From contig NZ_QGGX01000028.1 in NCBI RefSeq assembly GCF_003148805.1, forward strand, positions 1 to 43,492: a stretch of DNA of 43,492 bases, written 5' to 3'. Position 1 is the stretch's first letter; each line of letters opens with the position of its first letter. The position numbers and the translations under genes were made by a program. Source of the stretch: Aminobacter sp. AP02 (GTDB lineage: Bacteria > Pseudomonadota > Alphaproteobacteria > Rhizobiales > Rhizobiaceae). Under the pieces are notes generated by a model. It saw only the letters and a program-made list of their open reading frames with translations. It had not been told where the DNA came from and searched no databases. Of the stretch, positions 16,251 through 26,110 are shown piece after piece.

Positions 16251-17894
16251 ATGAACAATCGCAACCATGATGAAAAGCCGATACCGGCGGCGGTCGCGCA
16301 GATGGCGCGGATGGCCAAGGCCGGTCGAATGGATAGGCGCGAGTTTCTGACCATCGCCAGCACCATGGGACTGAGCGCAGCGACCGCCTATGCCCTTGCC
16401 GGACTGGCGATGCCCGTGACTGCGCTGGCGGCAACCCCGCAAAAAGGCGGCGTGCTCAGGGTTGCAATGCCCGTCAAGGAACTGAAGGATCCGCGCACGT
16501 TCGACTGGGGGGAGATGGGCAATCTCGGCCGGCAGTTTCTAGAGCCCTTTGTCAAATACACCGCCAACTACACGTTCGAGCCCATGCTTCTTGAAAGCTG
16601 GGACGTCAACGACGATGCGACGCAGTATGTGCTGCATCTGCGCAAAGGCGTGAAATGGAACAACGGCGACGATTTCACGGCGGAGGATGTGATATTCAAC
16701 ATCACCCGTTGGTGCGACAAGAAGACCCCGGGCAATTCCATGGCCGGGCGCATGGCCGCGCTTGTCGATCCCGCAACCGGTAAGGCGCGAGCGGACGCCA
16801 TCGCCAAGGTCGACGACCACACGGTCAAGCTGTCCTTGTCGAAATCGGACATATCGCTGATTGCCAACTTTGCCGATTTTCCCGCACTCATCGTTCACCG
16901 CAGGTACGAAGAAACGGGTTCCGATCTGGTGCAGCATCCCATCGGCACGGGGCCGTTCGAGCTCGTCTCCTTCGACACATCCGTGCGCGCCGTCTACAAG
17001 CGCCGGGAAGGCTGGTGGGGCGGCGAGACTTATCTCGACGGCGTCGAGTTCGTTGATTACGGCACCGACCCCAATGCACTCGCCAGTGCGTTCGAAGCAG
17101 GCGAAGTCGACGCCAACTTCGAGACCACCGGCGATCAGATCCAAGTGCTGGACTCAATGGGCCTCTCACGCAGCGAGGCCCAGACGGCAGCGACCGCCGT
17201 TGCCCGCTTCAATGTGACCAACAAGCCGTACGATGATCAGCGCGTACGCAACGCAATGCAACTCGCCGTCGACAATGCGGCGGTCCTGGAACTTGGATAT
17301 AGCGGCCGCGGGGATGTCGCTGAAAACCACCATGTCTGCCCAATCCACCCCGAGTATTTTCCGTTGCCGAAGCTGGAGCGGAATCTCGAAAAGGCCGCGG
17401 CGCTCATGAATGACGCCGGCATGATGGATTTCGAACACGAACTCATAAGCAGCGACGACGACTGGCATCGAGGGACCGCAGACGCGATCGCGGGGCAGCT
17501 GCGAGACGCAGGCTTCAAGGTCAAGCGCACCGTGCTGCCCAGTTCCACATTCTGGAATGACTGGACGAAGTACCCGTTTTCGCTGACCGGGTGGACAATG
17601 CGTCCCTTGGGCGTGCAGATCTTGGCGCTCGCCTATAGGAGCGGTGAGGCCTGGAACGAAACCGGGTTTGCCAACGTGGAGCTCGATACCAAGCTCAACG
17701 AGGCGCTCTCGATCTCCGATGTCGAAAAGCGGCGTAGCGCCATGGAAGACATTGAAAAGATCCTTCAGGGGTCCGGGGTGATCATCCAACCCTACTGGCG
17801 CAAGGTATTTGCCCACTTCGTTCCAAAGGTCAAAGACCATCACGCTCATCCGCTTCTCCAGATCCAGCTCGAGAAAGTTTGGCTCGAGTCCTGA
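16251..17894 (+). CDS. Tat-exported ABC transporter solute-binding protein (DppA/OppA family)
   Basis: This family-5 extracellular solute-binding protein (547 residues) captures peptides, nickel or oligomeric/organic solutes for an ABC importer. The N-terminus holds a twin-arginine signal ([14 protein letters not shown] followed by a hydrophobic stretch ending [10 protein letters not shown]), so it should be exported folded by Tat. The mature part shows family landmarks: [40 protein letters not shown], and [14 protein letters not shown]. The ATG at 16251 has GAGGAG nine bases upstream; the frame is open back to 16017, but that part reads antisense-like and was rejected. It is the third gene after the oxidoreductase and hydratase. 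No permease or ATPase lies next to it; the transporter at 22100-26103 may serve both binding proteins. Confidence 0.9.
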   Translation: MNNRNHDEKPIPAAVAQMARMAKAGRMDRREFLTIASTMGLSAATAYALAGLAMPVTALAATPQKGGVLRVAMPVKELKDPRTFDWGEMGNLGRQFLEPFVKYTANYTFEPMLLESWDVNDDATQYVLHLRKGVKWNNGDDFTAEDVIFNITRWCDKKTPGNSMAGRMAALVDPATGKARADAIAKVDDHTVKLSLSKSDISLIANFADFPALIVHRRYEETGSDLVQHPIGTGPFELVSFDTSVRAVYKRREGWWGGETYLDGVEFVDYGTDPNALASAFEAGEVDANFETTGDQIQVLDSMGLSRSEAQTAATAVARFNVTNKPYDDQRVRNAMQLAVDNAAVLELGYSGRGDVAENHHVCPIHPEYFPLPKLERNLEKAAALMNDAGMMDFEHELISSDDDWHRGTADAIAGQLRDAGFKVKRTVLPSSTFWNDWTKYPFSLTGWTMRPLGVQILALAYRSGEAWNETGFANVELDTKLNEALSISDVEKRRSAMEDIEKILQGSGVIIQPYWRKVFAHFVPKVKDHHAHPLLQIQLEKVWLES

Positions 17895-17949
17895 AATCGC
17901 CAGCAGCGCACCGGGTGTGTGCGTGACGGGGTCCACCTGCCGCAGGCAC

Positions 17950-18214
17950 CAAAGAGTGGCAGGAGTTCGGCGCAACTTTGCCCATGGCCTAGTTCCGCCT
18001 GGAGGAGTTCAAGCCGGGCGCACATATCCAGGCGCCCGGGGAACTCGCCCGCGCCGCGGGCGAAATCGCCACGACAGTCTTCCATCCCGTCGGTACTGCA
18101 CGAATGGGCAGCGACGACATGGCGGTGGTTGATCCTCAGCAGCGCGTGCACGGGATCTATGGACTCCGCGTTGCGGATTGTCGGAAACACCTGTCGGTAG
18201 ATCAAGCGTGCTGA
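17950..18214 (+). pseudogene. GMC oxidoreductase, C-terminal remnant
   Basis: One frame reads FRLEEFKPGAHIQ, then VFHPVGTARMGSDDMAVVDP and VHGIYGLRVAD. This is the conserved C-terminal half-domain of GMC flavoenzymes (choline/alcohol dehydrogenases), including the active-site HPVGT region. An in-frame TAG at 17990 interrupts it upstream, and a small deletion after RVAD shifts the expected IVSGNTC-like stretch into another frame. The FAD-binding N-terminal two thirds are absent. It is clearly dead, and abuts an unrelated fragment on the opposite strand near 18200. Confidence 0.8.
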
Positions 18215-18356
18215 ACAGCGCTTTCGGCTCCAGATTGTAGGAGTGGGCCACATAGCCCACTGTCATCCATGGTTCGATCGGCTCGTCGTGGTGAGAGCGG
18301 TTGGATAACCGACAGCTTTTGCGGTGGGCAGAATGCTCACGCCTTTCAGTTCCCAT
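18200..18356 (-). pseudogene. Possible short gene fragment of unknown family
   Basis: On the minus strand, about 50 codons from 18356 read MGTERREHSAHRKS and then EPIEPWMTVGYVAHSYNLEP, a stretch that looks like real protein (WM..GYVAHSY), before the frame runs antisense into the GMC remnant. I do not recognise the family with confidence. It is most likely another broken piece in this mosaic. From 18357 to 18531 I see nothing. Confidence 0.25.
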
Positions 18357-18531
18357 GGTCCAATGCGGGAAGCGTCAGATAAGTTGCTCGGTGCGCCTTT
18401 GGCTGCCTTCCAACCGATGCTCCCTTGAGGTCGTCGATAGCGAGATCCCCTCCGTTCGCGGTCATTAACGCCGCCGTGCCAAGCCGCCAGCTACGAGGGT
18501 CGGCGACGATGCGTCAACTCGACATTGCGTT

Positions 18532-19130
18532 CTATATTCGCGCTTCGATGAGGAAAGGACCCTTACGCGTCAAGGCCGCTGCGAAAATGTCAGCGAATTG
18601 TTCAATGGTGTCGACGCGGGCTGCCTCGACCCCCCATACCGCGCGCAAGCAGGCACCAGTCGAGTTCGGGGTTGTCGAGATCGAGCATACGACGCGCATT
18701 GCGGCCGAAATCGTTGACGCCAACATTTCGCATCTCGTTTTGCAGGATTGCATATGCGCGATTGGCGAAGACAATGGTTACAACGTCGAGCTGTTCGCGC
18801 GCCTGGGTCCAAAGCCCCTGGAGCGTGTACATGCCGCTTCCGTCAGCCTGCAGTGCTACGACTTTGCGTTCCGGGCAAGCGATGGCCGCACCCGCCGCAA
18901 GCGGAATGCCGATTCCGATCGCGCCGCCTGTCAGCGCAATGTGGTCATGGGGAACAAGCTGCGGCGCCAGCACCGCCATCTTGCCGGCGGAAGTGATCGA
19001 TTCTTCACAGATGATGGCGTTTTCGGGCAGCCTCCGAGCAACCGCGATGGTGATACTTTCGGCATTGAGCACGCCTGTTGGGGCGGCAATGTCGGACTGG
19101 CCCAATCGGTTGGGCATGAAGGGCGCGTCG
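18532..19130 (-). pseudogene. Thiamine-diphosphate enzyme (acetolactate-synthase-like), C-terminal remnant
   Basis: The minus-strand frame from about 19130 reads PTGVLNAESITIAVARRLPE, then NAIICEESITSAGKMAVLAP, HIALTGGAIGIGIPLAAGAA and the ThDP/Mg-binding ADGSGMYTLQGLWTQARE with FANRAYAIL. This is the C-terminal (TPP_enzyme_C) domain of acetolactate-synthase-like enzymes such as benzoylformate decarboxylase relatives. It continues in another frame after LLARGM as GVEAARVDTIEQFADIFAAA to the stop at 18532. The shift falls in a run of six C (18630-18635 on the plus strand), where five would keep the frame. The first ~350 residues, including the catalytic Glu domain, are missing. The 5' side is replaced by an IS5-like tail. 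Confidence 0.82.
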
Positions 19131-19138
19131 GCACCCAG

Positions 19139-19210
19139 ACCAGCTACCTCGGCTTCATCCACATCGTCTCAATCCGCCTGTGGATCAGCCAATTTGTCAA
19201 CGCCTCCTAA
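19139..19210 (+). mobile_element. IS5-like transposase, last ~23 codons
   Basis: The plus-strand frame ends with YLGFIHIVSIRLWISQFVNA and a TAA at 19208-19210, which resembles the conserved C-terminal helix of IS5/IS427-group transposases (F..I...SIRLW). Nothing else of the element remains. It directly abuts the truncated 5' side of the thiamine-diphosphate gene, suggesting that an insertion followed by deletion removed the rest of that gene. Confidence 0.4.
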
Positions 19211-19522
19211 GTGGTCGAGCCATTTTGATTGCGTCCAACGTTCGTTGCTGATCTTTAAATGACTGATCACTCACTCATTTTCAAATACCCTGTTGCAACA
19301 AGCAGGGACGATCGGAAATTCCCGGTCTTCAGATCGGCGGGTTGGCGTGACGGTGAGGGGGTGCCGATCGCGTCCTTGCGACCTAGGCTGGCACATGGAC
19401 CTCGTGAAACAACAGTGCCCCTGCTGTTCTCTCCTGCCAGTAATGATATACATTGCCAAACAATACGCTCGCAGCGATGCTGCGGATGCAATCCGCTCTG
19501 AAAATCACCCATAGGGCACTCC
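19211..19522. promoter_or_regulatory. Upstream region of the second lysR gene
   Basis: No gene is visible in these 312 bases. The region must hold the promoter of the LysR gene at 19523, but no clear -35/-10 pair or ribosome-binding site stands out. A short AT-richer block lies at 19240-19290 (CTCACTCATTTTCAAATACC). Small open frames on both strands lack recognisable content. Confidence 0.35.
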
Positions 19523-20425
19523 ATGAACCTGAAGCAGCTGCAGTATTTTTATATGCTGGCGGAGGAGCTGCATTTTCGGCGCGCAGCCGAAAAGCTCAAC
19601 ATCACTCAGTCGCCGCTCTCCATCGCGATCCAGAACCTAGAGCAGGAACTCGGTTGCCAACTTTTTGTCAGGACACAGCGGCGCGTCCAGTTGACCGAAG
19701 TCGGAGAAAGGTTGCGGGATCACGCCCGCAGCATCATCGAGAAAGTCGAGTTCTGCGAACAGGATCTTGCCGCGGTTGTCAGCGGCAAGGCGGGCCAGTT
19801 GCGTATCGGCTTCACGTCGGCCTCCTCGCTCCTGTCACCATTTCCCGCCCTGATCCACGCCTTCCGCCGGGAGTATCCCGACATTGACGTCTCACTGAAG
19901 GAAGCGGCAACGCTGGTGCAACTCGACTCCATCCAGAACCGCGATCTCGATGTCGGGGTCATTCGCCGCCCGCGCCAGCAACTAGCGACGGCGATTTCTT
20001 TTCGCAAACTCAAGACAGACAAGCTGGTGGTGGCGATGCATAGCTCTCACCCGCTACTGGAGCGCGAAGAGGTCCGCATCGCCGATCTTGCCGGCGAGCG
20101 CTTCATCTTCTTTCCGCGAAAAATGGGCGTTGGTATCTACGACCAGTTCATCGAGCTCTGTGGCAAACGTGGTTTCATGCCCGACATTGTCCAGGAGTCC
20201 CAATCGACAACGACCATCGTCGGCTTGGTCGCCGCGGGTCTTGGAGTGGCCATCGTCCCATCTGGCCTCGCCTATATCCAAATCCCGAACGTCGCCTTCA
20301 AGACGCTTGCGGACGCGGATGCCGAAACCGACCTTTTGCTGGCTTACAGGGCCGGCGAGGAAAACCCACGCCTCGCGCACCTCATCCGCCTGGCGCAAGT
20401 AGCATTCGCACAGGCTGAAACATGA
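19523..20425 (+). CDS. LysR-family transcriptional regulator
   Basis: A 300-residue LysR protein. The helix-turn-helix is LQYFYMLAEELHFRRAAEKL followed by NITQSPLSIAIQNLEQELGC and QLFVRTQRRVQLTEVG. The effector-binding domain starts at LRIGFTSASSLLSPFPALI. The sequence style (LHFRRAAEKLNITQSPLS) is that of the CatR/BenM/CbnR group, which often governs aromatic-acid catabolism with muconate-like inducers. It converges on the transporter operon and shares a bidirectional terminator with it. It may control either of the catabolic operons nearby; no divergent partner adjoins it. Confidence 0.92.
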   Translation: MNLKQLQYFYMLAEELHFRRAAEKLNITQSPLSIAIQNLEQELGCQLFVRTQRRVQLTEVGERLRDHARSIIEKVEFCEQDLAAVVSGKAGQLRIGFTSASSLLSPFPALIHAFRREYPDIDVSLKEAATLVQLDSIQNRDLDVGVIRRPRQQLATAISFRKLKTDKLVVAMHSSHPLLEREEVRIADLAGERFIFFPRKMGVGIYDQFIELCGKRGFMPDIVQESQSTTTIVGLVAAGLGVAIVPSGLAYIQIPNVAFKTLADADAETDLLLAYRAGEENPRLAHLIRLAQVAFAQAET

Positions 20426-20426
20426 A

Positions 20427-20450
20427 CACCCTCCGCCACGGCGGAGGGTG
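20427..20450. terminator. Bidirectional terminator between lysR and the binding-protein gene
   Basis: A perfect 10-bp stem, CACCCTCCGC (20427-20436) and GCGGAGGGTG (20441-20450), with a 4-base loop, begins one base after the lysR stop codon and is followed by CCAGTTTTCG. It lies between convergent genes and ends 21 bases before the stop codon of the minus-strand gene, so it can serve both directions. Confidence 0.85.
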
Positions 20451-20471
20451 CCAGTTTTCGAGCAGTCGTTG

Positions 20472-22061
20472 CTACTCAGCCAGCCAGGTCGACGACTGAT
20501 CGAGGTAGAGGAAGTTGCTGGGACTGAACGTCCAGCCCCTCAGCGCCGATGCCATGGCGACATCGCGCTCCAGCCAGACCACGGGCAGCGAGTAGGATTT
20601 CTCGTACAGGCGCTTTTCGAAGGCCCGCAGCAATTCCTTACGCTTGGCTTCATCGGTCTCCGTTGTCTGCTTTGTCCAAAGACCATCGAGTTCGCGGTCG
20701 GTGAAACGTCCTGCCGAACGCGCCGACTGATCGTAGGAGATGTACTTCGTCATCTGTTCGGTCGGCTCTTCCCGCAGCGCCGAATAGATGTCCGTGATCG
20801 CTTCAAAGTCCCCGCTGTTGATGGCTGCAGCCCAAGGCGGTGTCTCCACCACCTGGTTGTTCGCCGTCACGCCGATCTGGCGCCACTGGTCGATCAGAAA
20901 GACACCGAAGTCTACGACGATAGGCGGGCCGTTGCGGACCGTCAGGTTGAAGGTCAGGTTCTCCTGGCCTGCCTCCTTGAGCAAGCGACGGGCTTCGGCT
21001 CGCGCCGCCTCGATATCGCCGCCGAACCCGGCAAACTGCTTCAGTTCCTCGTCTGAAGAAGCGAATTTGCCGCCGGGCATGAAGATCCCGCCGGGAAAGC
21101 GCATCTCGGTCGTCGTCCCCAGCGCCTTCGCTGCGCCCCAGCGATCGATGGCGAGATTGAGCGCGCGCCTCACCCGCTCATCATCGAAGGGCCTCTTCGT
21201 CGAATTGAATGTGACGAGGAAGTGGGTGAGCGAGGGCCCAGACTCGACCGCGACCCCCTCGCCCATGGCACCTTTCAGGCGCTCGGCACTGGCAGGGCTG
21301 ACACCGCGGAAATCGGTGGCGACCTGACCTGCCTGAATGGCATTGGCGACCGCCGGCCCTTCCATCGTGTAGGACTCAAGCGCGTCAAGATAGGGCTGCC
21401 CCGGCCGGAAGTAGCCGTCGAAGCGTGATGCCTTCCACACCGAGCCCGAGACGAAGTCGTCGAACTTGTAAGGACCGCTGCCCATGACCTTGCGCTTGGG
21501 GTAGTCCGGATCGGATGCCAGCAGCGCTGCCGAATAGACGCAGTTCCACGGCGACGCGAAGGTGCCGAGCACGGAGGTGTCCCACGCTTTCAGCGTGAAG
21601 CGGACGGTCGCGTCGTCGACAGTCTCGATATTGGCGATCTGCCGGAAGGCCTCGATGCGCTCTGAAACCACACCTTCCGGCGGGAAGGCCAAGCGCTCGT
21701 AGGTCGCAGCCACGTCCTTGGCCGTCAGAGGCGTACCGTCATGAAATTTGACACCGGGCCTCAGATTGAATGTGTAGGACATGGTCGCCGGATCGGCCTG
21801 CCAGCTTTCGGCCAAATCGCCATCGATTTCGGGGTACGCGCCAGGCTTAAAGCGGAGCAGCGTCGAGTAGTGGGGCGCAAGCCGCATCAGGGCTGCGAAG
21901 TGGTTGGCGCTGTGGCAATCGAAATCGGCCGGGTCGTCGCTGACTGCGTAGCGCAGCGTGCCGCCGGATTTTGGCTGATCCTGGGCTATCGCCGAGAAGG
22001 TGCCTGTTGCGGCGATGGTGGTTGCGAGCACTAGCGTGCTCAGTCTGTGTCTCAAGTTCAC
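20472..22061 (-). CDS. ABC transporter solute-binding protein (DppA/OppA family)
   Basis: A 529-residue family-5 binding protein with a classical Sec signal peptide (basic MNLRHRLSTL, then VLATTIAATGTFSAIAQ, cleavage after AIA likely). The mature part shows SGGTLRYAVSDDPADFD, YTFNLRPGVKFHDGTPLTAK and VMGSGPYKFDDFVSGS, diagnostic of dipeptide/oligopeptide/nickel-type binding proteins. It is the last gene of the minus-strand operon that also encodes two permeases and a double ATPase, 38 bases after the upstream permease. The ligand could be a peptide or an organic acid; given its operon partners (amidohydrolase and aldolase) an organic acid or conjugate is more likely. This is inference. Confidence 0.93.
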   Translation of the reverse strand: MNLRHRLSTLVLATTIAATGTFSAIAQDQPKSGGTLRYAVSDDPADFDCHSANHFAALMRLAPHYSTLLRFKPGAYPEIDGDLAESWQADPATMSYTFNLRPGVKFHDGTPLTAKDVAATYERLAFPPEGVVSERIEAFRQIANIETVDDATVRFTLKAWDTSVLGTFASPWNCVYSAALLASDPDYPKRKVMGSGPYKFDDFVSGSVWKASRFDGYFRPGQPYLDALESYTMEGPAVANAIQAGQVATDFRGVSPASAERLKGAMGEGVAVESGPSLTHFLVTFNSTKRPFDDERVRRALNLAIDRWGAAKALGTTTEMRFPGGIFMPGGKFASSDEELKQFAGFGGDIEAARAEARRLLKEAGQENLTFNLTVRNGPPIVVDFGVFLIDQWRQIGVTANNQVVETPPWAAAINSGDFEAITDIYSALREEPTEQMTKYISYDQSARSAGRFTDRELDGLWTKQTTETDEAKRKELLRAFEKRLYEKSYSLPVVWLERDVAMASALRGWTFSPSNFLYLDQSSTWLAE

Positions 22062-22099
22062 GATGTTCCTCCCATGTGAAATTCGAACCTGTCAGTCGG

Positions 22100-23014
22100 T
22101 CATCGATCCCTGTTGGATTTCGGATCGAGAAGGTCGCGCAGCGCATCGCCAAACATCGAAAAGGCAAAAATGACGATGGCGATGGCAAGGCCGGGAAAGA
22201 TGACAATCCAAGGCGCGGTCATGGCTGTGTTGAAAGCATTTCCGGCGAGCATCAGCCCCCAGGACGGTGTCGGCTCGACAACGCCGAGGCCGAGATAGGA
22301 CAGCGAGGCTTCGATCAGGATCGCCTGGCTGACGAATGCGGTGAGCATCACGATGTACGGTCCGAAGATGTTCGGCGCCATGTGCAGGGCGATAATGCGG
22401 AAATGGCCGAAGCCGAGAGTGCGTGCCGCATCGACATAAGACATGCGCCGCATCGAAAGTGCCTGCGAGCGCGCGACCCGCGCCATCTTGGGGATGATCG
22501 GCAGCGCGATTGCGAACACCAGATTGACGTCGATGCCCAGCATCATGTCGCGGCCGAGCGTCGACACAAGCACCAGCGCCAGCACGGTGATCGGGATCGC
22601 CAGCAGGATTTCCATGAACCGCTCGAGGATCAGGTCCATCCAGCCGCCAAAATAGGCTGAGCCGATCCCAAGAAGCGCACCGATCGTGCAGCCGATGAAG
22701 CTCGCGGTAACACCGATCAGAAGCGCAGTACGGCCGCCATAGAGCACTCGGCTGAAGATATCGCGGCCGAAGCTATCAGTGCCGAGCCAGTGCAGTGCCG
22801 ACGGAGCTTGCACAGCAGCGCCGTAGTCGTTTGCAAGCGGATCGTAAGGCGCGATCAGTGGCGCAAACAGCGTGAGCAGGACGCTCGCGACAATCACCAC
22901 AAGCCCGAGCGCGCCAAGCGGCTCGTCCATGGCGAAGCGCAGGACGGCACTGCGCCGCCTGGGCAGTTCGCTGAGCAGTTCGGTCGAAACCGGAGCGGAG
23001 AACACGTTGCGCAT
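22100..23014 (-). CDS. ABC transporter permease, DppC type
   Basis: This inner-membrane permease subunit (304 residues) shows about six membrane helices. It carries the DppC/OppC N-terminal signature APYDPLANDYGAAVQAPSAL followed by WLGTDSFGRDIFSRVLYGGR. It also has the ATPase-contact EAA loop YVDAARTLGFGHFRIIALHM and the family C-terminal segment IEASLSYLGLGVVEPTPSWG. It follows the DppB-type permease by four bases, so the two are co-translated. Confidence 0.95.
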   Translation of the reverse strand: MRNVFSAPVSTELLSELPRRRSAVLRFAMDEPLGALGLVVIVASVLLTLFAPLIAPYDPLANDYGAAVQAPSALHWLGTDSFGRDIFSRVLYGGRTALLIGVTASFIGCTIGALLGIGSAYFGGWMDLILERFMEILLAIPITVLALVLVSTLGRDMMLGIDVNLVFAIALPIIPKMARVARSQALSMRRMSYVDAARTLGFGHFRIIALHMAPNIFGPYIVMLTAFVSQAILIEASLSYLGLGVVEPTPSWGLMLAGNAFNTAMTAPWIVIFPGLAIAIVIFAFSMFGDALRDLLDPKSNRDR

Positions 23015-23018
23015 GGGG

Positions 23019-23972
23019 TCAAGCCAGCTTGATGCGAGGGTCGATCGCCGCGTAGGCGAAATCGACGAGGAGGTTGACGACGACGAAGATGACGGTCAGC
23101 ACCATGACGATGCCCTGGATGATGGCGAGGTCGCTGCGCGACACGGCATCGAGGAACAGGCGGCCGATGCCATTCAGGGAAAAGACCTGCTCGATGACCA
23201 CGAGACTGCCGATCAGCAGCGCGAATTCGAGCCCGATCATAGTAATGGTCGGTAGCAGCGAGTTCGGGATGACGTGGCGGCGGATGATGTGCCCTGCCCT
23301 CAGGCCCTTGGCGCGCGCAGTGCGGACGAAGTCCTCGTGCATCACCTCGATGACCGAGGAACGCATCATGCGGATGAGGATCGCAGCATAGCGGTAGCCG
23401 ATGGCGATGGCAGGCAGAGCCAGCTGCTGCAGCAGGCGAAGCGGATCGTCGAACAATGACGGGGACCCGAGCGGTGGCAGCCAGTTGAAATACCACAGCA
23501 TGACAAGGGCAATGAGCATGCCGAACCAGAAGGACGGCAGTGCGATCCCGCCGATCGCGAAGGAGCGGATGGCATAATCGATCCACGTCTCGTGATAGAC
23601 CCCGGCGATCGTGCCCAGCGGAATGGCGATCGCCAGCGCAAGCAACATGGCGAGAACCGCGACCTGCAGGGTGACCGGAAGGCGTAGCGCGATTTCCTCG
23701 ACGACTGGCTTGCCTGTCCAGCTCGACGTTCCAAGGTCGAATGTGGCCAGGCCGGATAGGAAATCGCCATACTGGACCAGGATCGGGCGATCGAGACCAA
23801 GGCGAGCCCGCTCGGAAGCCACCAACTCGGGAGTTGGATTTCCACCTTCCGCCCGAAGCATGGTCTCGACCGCGTCCCCTGGCAGAACATTCAGCATGAA
23901 GAATATCAGCGTCGCCACGCCCAGTAGCGTTGGGATGGAAAGCAAGAGGCGGCTGATGACATAGCGGATCAT
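23019..23972 (-). CDS. ABC transporter permease, DppB type
   Basis: A 317-residue integral membrane protein of the DppB/OppB family. It starts MIRYVISRLLLSIPTLLGVA, the conserved first helix. The periplasmic segment LGLDRPILVQYGDFLSGLAT and the EAA loop DFVRTARAKGLRAGHIIRRH, followed by VIPNSLLPTITMIGLEF, are standard. The ending DFAYAAIDPRIKLA is the usual family tail (YA..DPRI). It pairs with the DppC-type subunit downstream to form the membrane channel and lies four bases after the ATPase gene. Confidence 0.95.
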   Translation of the reverse strand: MIRYVISRLLLSIPTLLGVATLIFFMLNVLPGDAVETMLRAEGGNPTPELVASERARLGLDRPILVQYGDFLSGLATFDLGTSSWTGKPVVEEIALRLPVTLQVAVLAMLLALAIAIPLGTIAGVYHETWIDYAIRSFAIGGIALPSFWFGMLIALVMLWYFNWLPPLGSPSLFDDPLRLLQQLALPAIAIGYRYAAILIRMMRSSVIEVMHEDFVRTARAKGLRAGHIIRRHVIPNSLLPTITMIGLEFALLIGSLVVIEQVFSLNGIGRLFLDAVSRSDLAIIQGIVMVLTVIFVVVNLLVDFAYAAIDPRIKLA

Positions 23973-23976
23973 GGCG

Positions 23977-26103
23977 CTAGACCTTGATGCAGGCGACGTG
24001 ATGCGTTTCGGAAAACGCGACTGGAGCGGGCACGACCCTCGCGCATTCGGCGCTGGCCAGGGGACAGCGCGTACGGAAGACGCAGCCGCTGGGCGGGTCT
24101 AGCGGCGACGGCAGTTCACCCTTGACGGCAATGCCCTGCCGACGAGCGCGGCCGACATCCGCTAGGGCTGGGACGGAGGCCAGCAATGCCTGCGTGTAGG
24201 GGTGCCTCGGCGCTTCGAAGAGTTCGCTTGCCGTGCCCGTTTCGACGATGCGGCCGAGATACATCACCGCGACGCGATCGGAGATGTGGCGGATGACGGC
24301 AAGGTCATGCGCAATCAGCAGATAGCTCAGACCGAGTTGCGATTGCAGGTCGGCCAAAAGGTTCATCACCTGCGCCTGAATCGAGACATCAAGTGCGGAA
24401 ACTGGCTCATCCAGGATGATGAACTTCGGGTTCATCCCGAGAGCCCTGGCAATGCCGACGCGTTGGCGCTGACCTCCCGACATCTGGTGCGGATACCGTG
24501 TGGCCATATCCGCAGGTAGACCAACGAGCCCAAGCAGCTCTTCGACACGCCCTGCTGCTTCAGCCTTTGACTTGCAAAGGCCATGCACCAGCAGCGGCTC
24601 GGCCAAGGCATGGCCGATCCTGTGGCGCGGATTGAGCGACGTGTGAGGATCCTGGTAGACCACCTGAACCTGCTGCCGCAGCTGGGTGACCTCGGCTTTG
24701 GTCGCGGAAAGCATGTCGTGACCAAGATAATCGGCGCTTCCGGCGGTAGCTTCTTCGAGACGCAGCAGCGTGCGGGCAACAGTGGTCTTGCCGCAACCGG
24801 ATTCGCCGACGAGGCCAAGCGTACCGCCTTCGGGCACGTCGAAGTCGATCGCCTGAAGCGCTCTGACGGTAGCCCCTTTGCCCAGGTGGAAGTCCTTGGA
24901 CAGCCCCCGGACCCGAAGGGCGATCCCTGTGTCAGCCTTTCCGCCCCTGGTTTCAGTTCCAGTCGGGTTGTCTATGGGGCGACGCAAGTCACCCGGATGG
25001 AAGCAAGCGAAGCTGTGCCCACCATCGCCCGCCCGGCCTGGACTTGCCGCACAAACCTTTGTTGCTGCTTCGCAGCGCAGCCGGAACGCGCAGCCCGAAG
25101 GCAGGCAGCGCAGGCTCGGCGGTTGGCCGGGAATATTCTTTAGACGCTCCTGTCGTGGCTGGTCGAGATGAGGCACGGCACCGAGCAAGCCGATCGTGTA
25201 GCGGTGTCGCGGTTGCTCGAGGACCTGTGCCGAGGAGCCGGATTCGACGATGCGCCCGGCATACATGACGTGAACGCGGTCGGCGTAGCGCGCGACCAGA
25301 CCGAGATTGTGGGTGATCAGCACCAGTCCAACGCCGAGCTCGTCGACCAGGCCACGCAGCAGCTCGAGGATCTGCGCCTGTATGGTGACATCCAGCGCCG
25401 TAGTCGGCTCATCGGCGATGATCACCTTCGGATTGCAGGCGAGCGCGATTGCGATCATCGCGCGTTGGCGCATCCCGCCGGAGAACTCGTGCGGATACTG
25501 ATGCATGCGGCGTTCAGGATCTGTCACGCCCACCTTGGTCAACAGCTCAACAGCCCGCCTCTCAGCATCCTTCATCGTCATGTCGAGATGCTCAAGCATC
25601 GGCTCGATGATCTGCCGGCCTATGGTGAGCAGCGGGTTGAGCGAGGTCATCGGCTCCTGGAAAATCATGGCGATGTCGCGCCCGCGCAGGCGCCGCATCG
25701 CTTCTTCGGGAAGCGCGAAGTAGTCCTTGCCGTTAAGCTCTGCAGCCCCGGTGAAGCGCGTGGCGCCGTCGCCCGGCAGAAGGCGCATGACCGCGAGAGA
25801 CGAGACCGACTTGCCGCAACCCGATTCCCCTACGAGGGCGACCACCTCGCCGGCATGCACGTCATAGCTGATGCCGCGGACCGCATTGAGTAGAGCGTCC
25901 TGCGAAACAAACTGGACGTGAAGATCGCGGACCGAGAGCAGCGGAGCTACGGCAGCCGGAGCAGTTCCGGAGTCGTCTGCCAGCACTGCCTTTGCCGCTG
26001 ATACCATGACGTCGCTTACCCTCGCGCTCTTCCTGGACTCGGCCGGGAACTTCGCGATGCTATCGCGGGTTGCTGTCTCGGCCGTAGTCCAGAGCGCTTG
26101 CAT
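23977..26103 (-). CDS. Fused two-domain ABC ATPase (DppD-DppF type)
   Basis: This ATPase (708 residues from ATG 26103) powers the importer. It contains two complete nucleotide-binding domains in one chain. Domain 1 has Walker A GESGCGKS, signature SGGMRQR and Walker [13 protein letters not shown]. Domain 2 has Walker A GESGCGKT, signature SGGQRQR and Walker [13 protein letters not shown]. Each domain ends with the oligopeptide-type C-terminal Cys-rich tail (for example [14 protein letters not shown] and [14 protein letters not shown]). Peptide importers usually use two separate ATPases; the fused form is known from GsiA. The frame is open to 26190, but ATG 26103 lies seven bases after the amidohydrolase stop; Met at 26007 is another option. 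Confidence 0.93.
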   Translation of the reverse strand: MQALWTTAETATRDSIAKFPAESRKSARVSDVMVSAAKAVLADDSGTAPAAVAPLLSVRDLHVQFVSQDALLNAVRGISYDVHAGEVVALVGESGCGKSVSSLAVMRLLPGDGATRFTGAAELNGKDYFALPEEAMRRLRGRDIAMIFQEPMTSLNPLLTIGRQIIEPMLEHLDMTMKDAERRAVELLTKVGVTDPERRMHQYPHEFSGGMRQRAMIAIALACNPKVIIADEPTTALDVTIQAQILELLRGLVDELGVGLVLITHNLGLVARYADRVHVMYAGRIVESGSSAQVLEQPRHRYTIGLLGAVPHLDQPRQERLKNIPGQPPSLRCLPSGCAFRLRCEAATKVCAASPGRAGDGGHSFACFHPGDLRRPIDNPTGTETRGGKADTGIALRVRGLSKDFHLGKGATVRALQAIDFDVPEGGTLGLVGESGCGKTTVARTLLRLEEATAGSADYLGHDMLSATKAEVTQLRQQVQVVYQDPHTSLNPRHRIGHALAEPLLVHGLCKSKAEAAGRVEELLGLVGLPADMATRYPHQMSGGQRQRVGIARALGMNPKFIILDEPVSALDVSIQAQVMNLLADLQSQLGLSYLLIAHDLAVIRHISDRVAVMYLGRIVETGTASELFEAPRHPYTQALLASVPALADVGRARRQGIAVKGELPSPLDPPSGCVFRTRCPLASAECARVVPAPVAFSETHHVACIKV

Positions 26104-26110
26104 GACAGGC

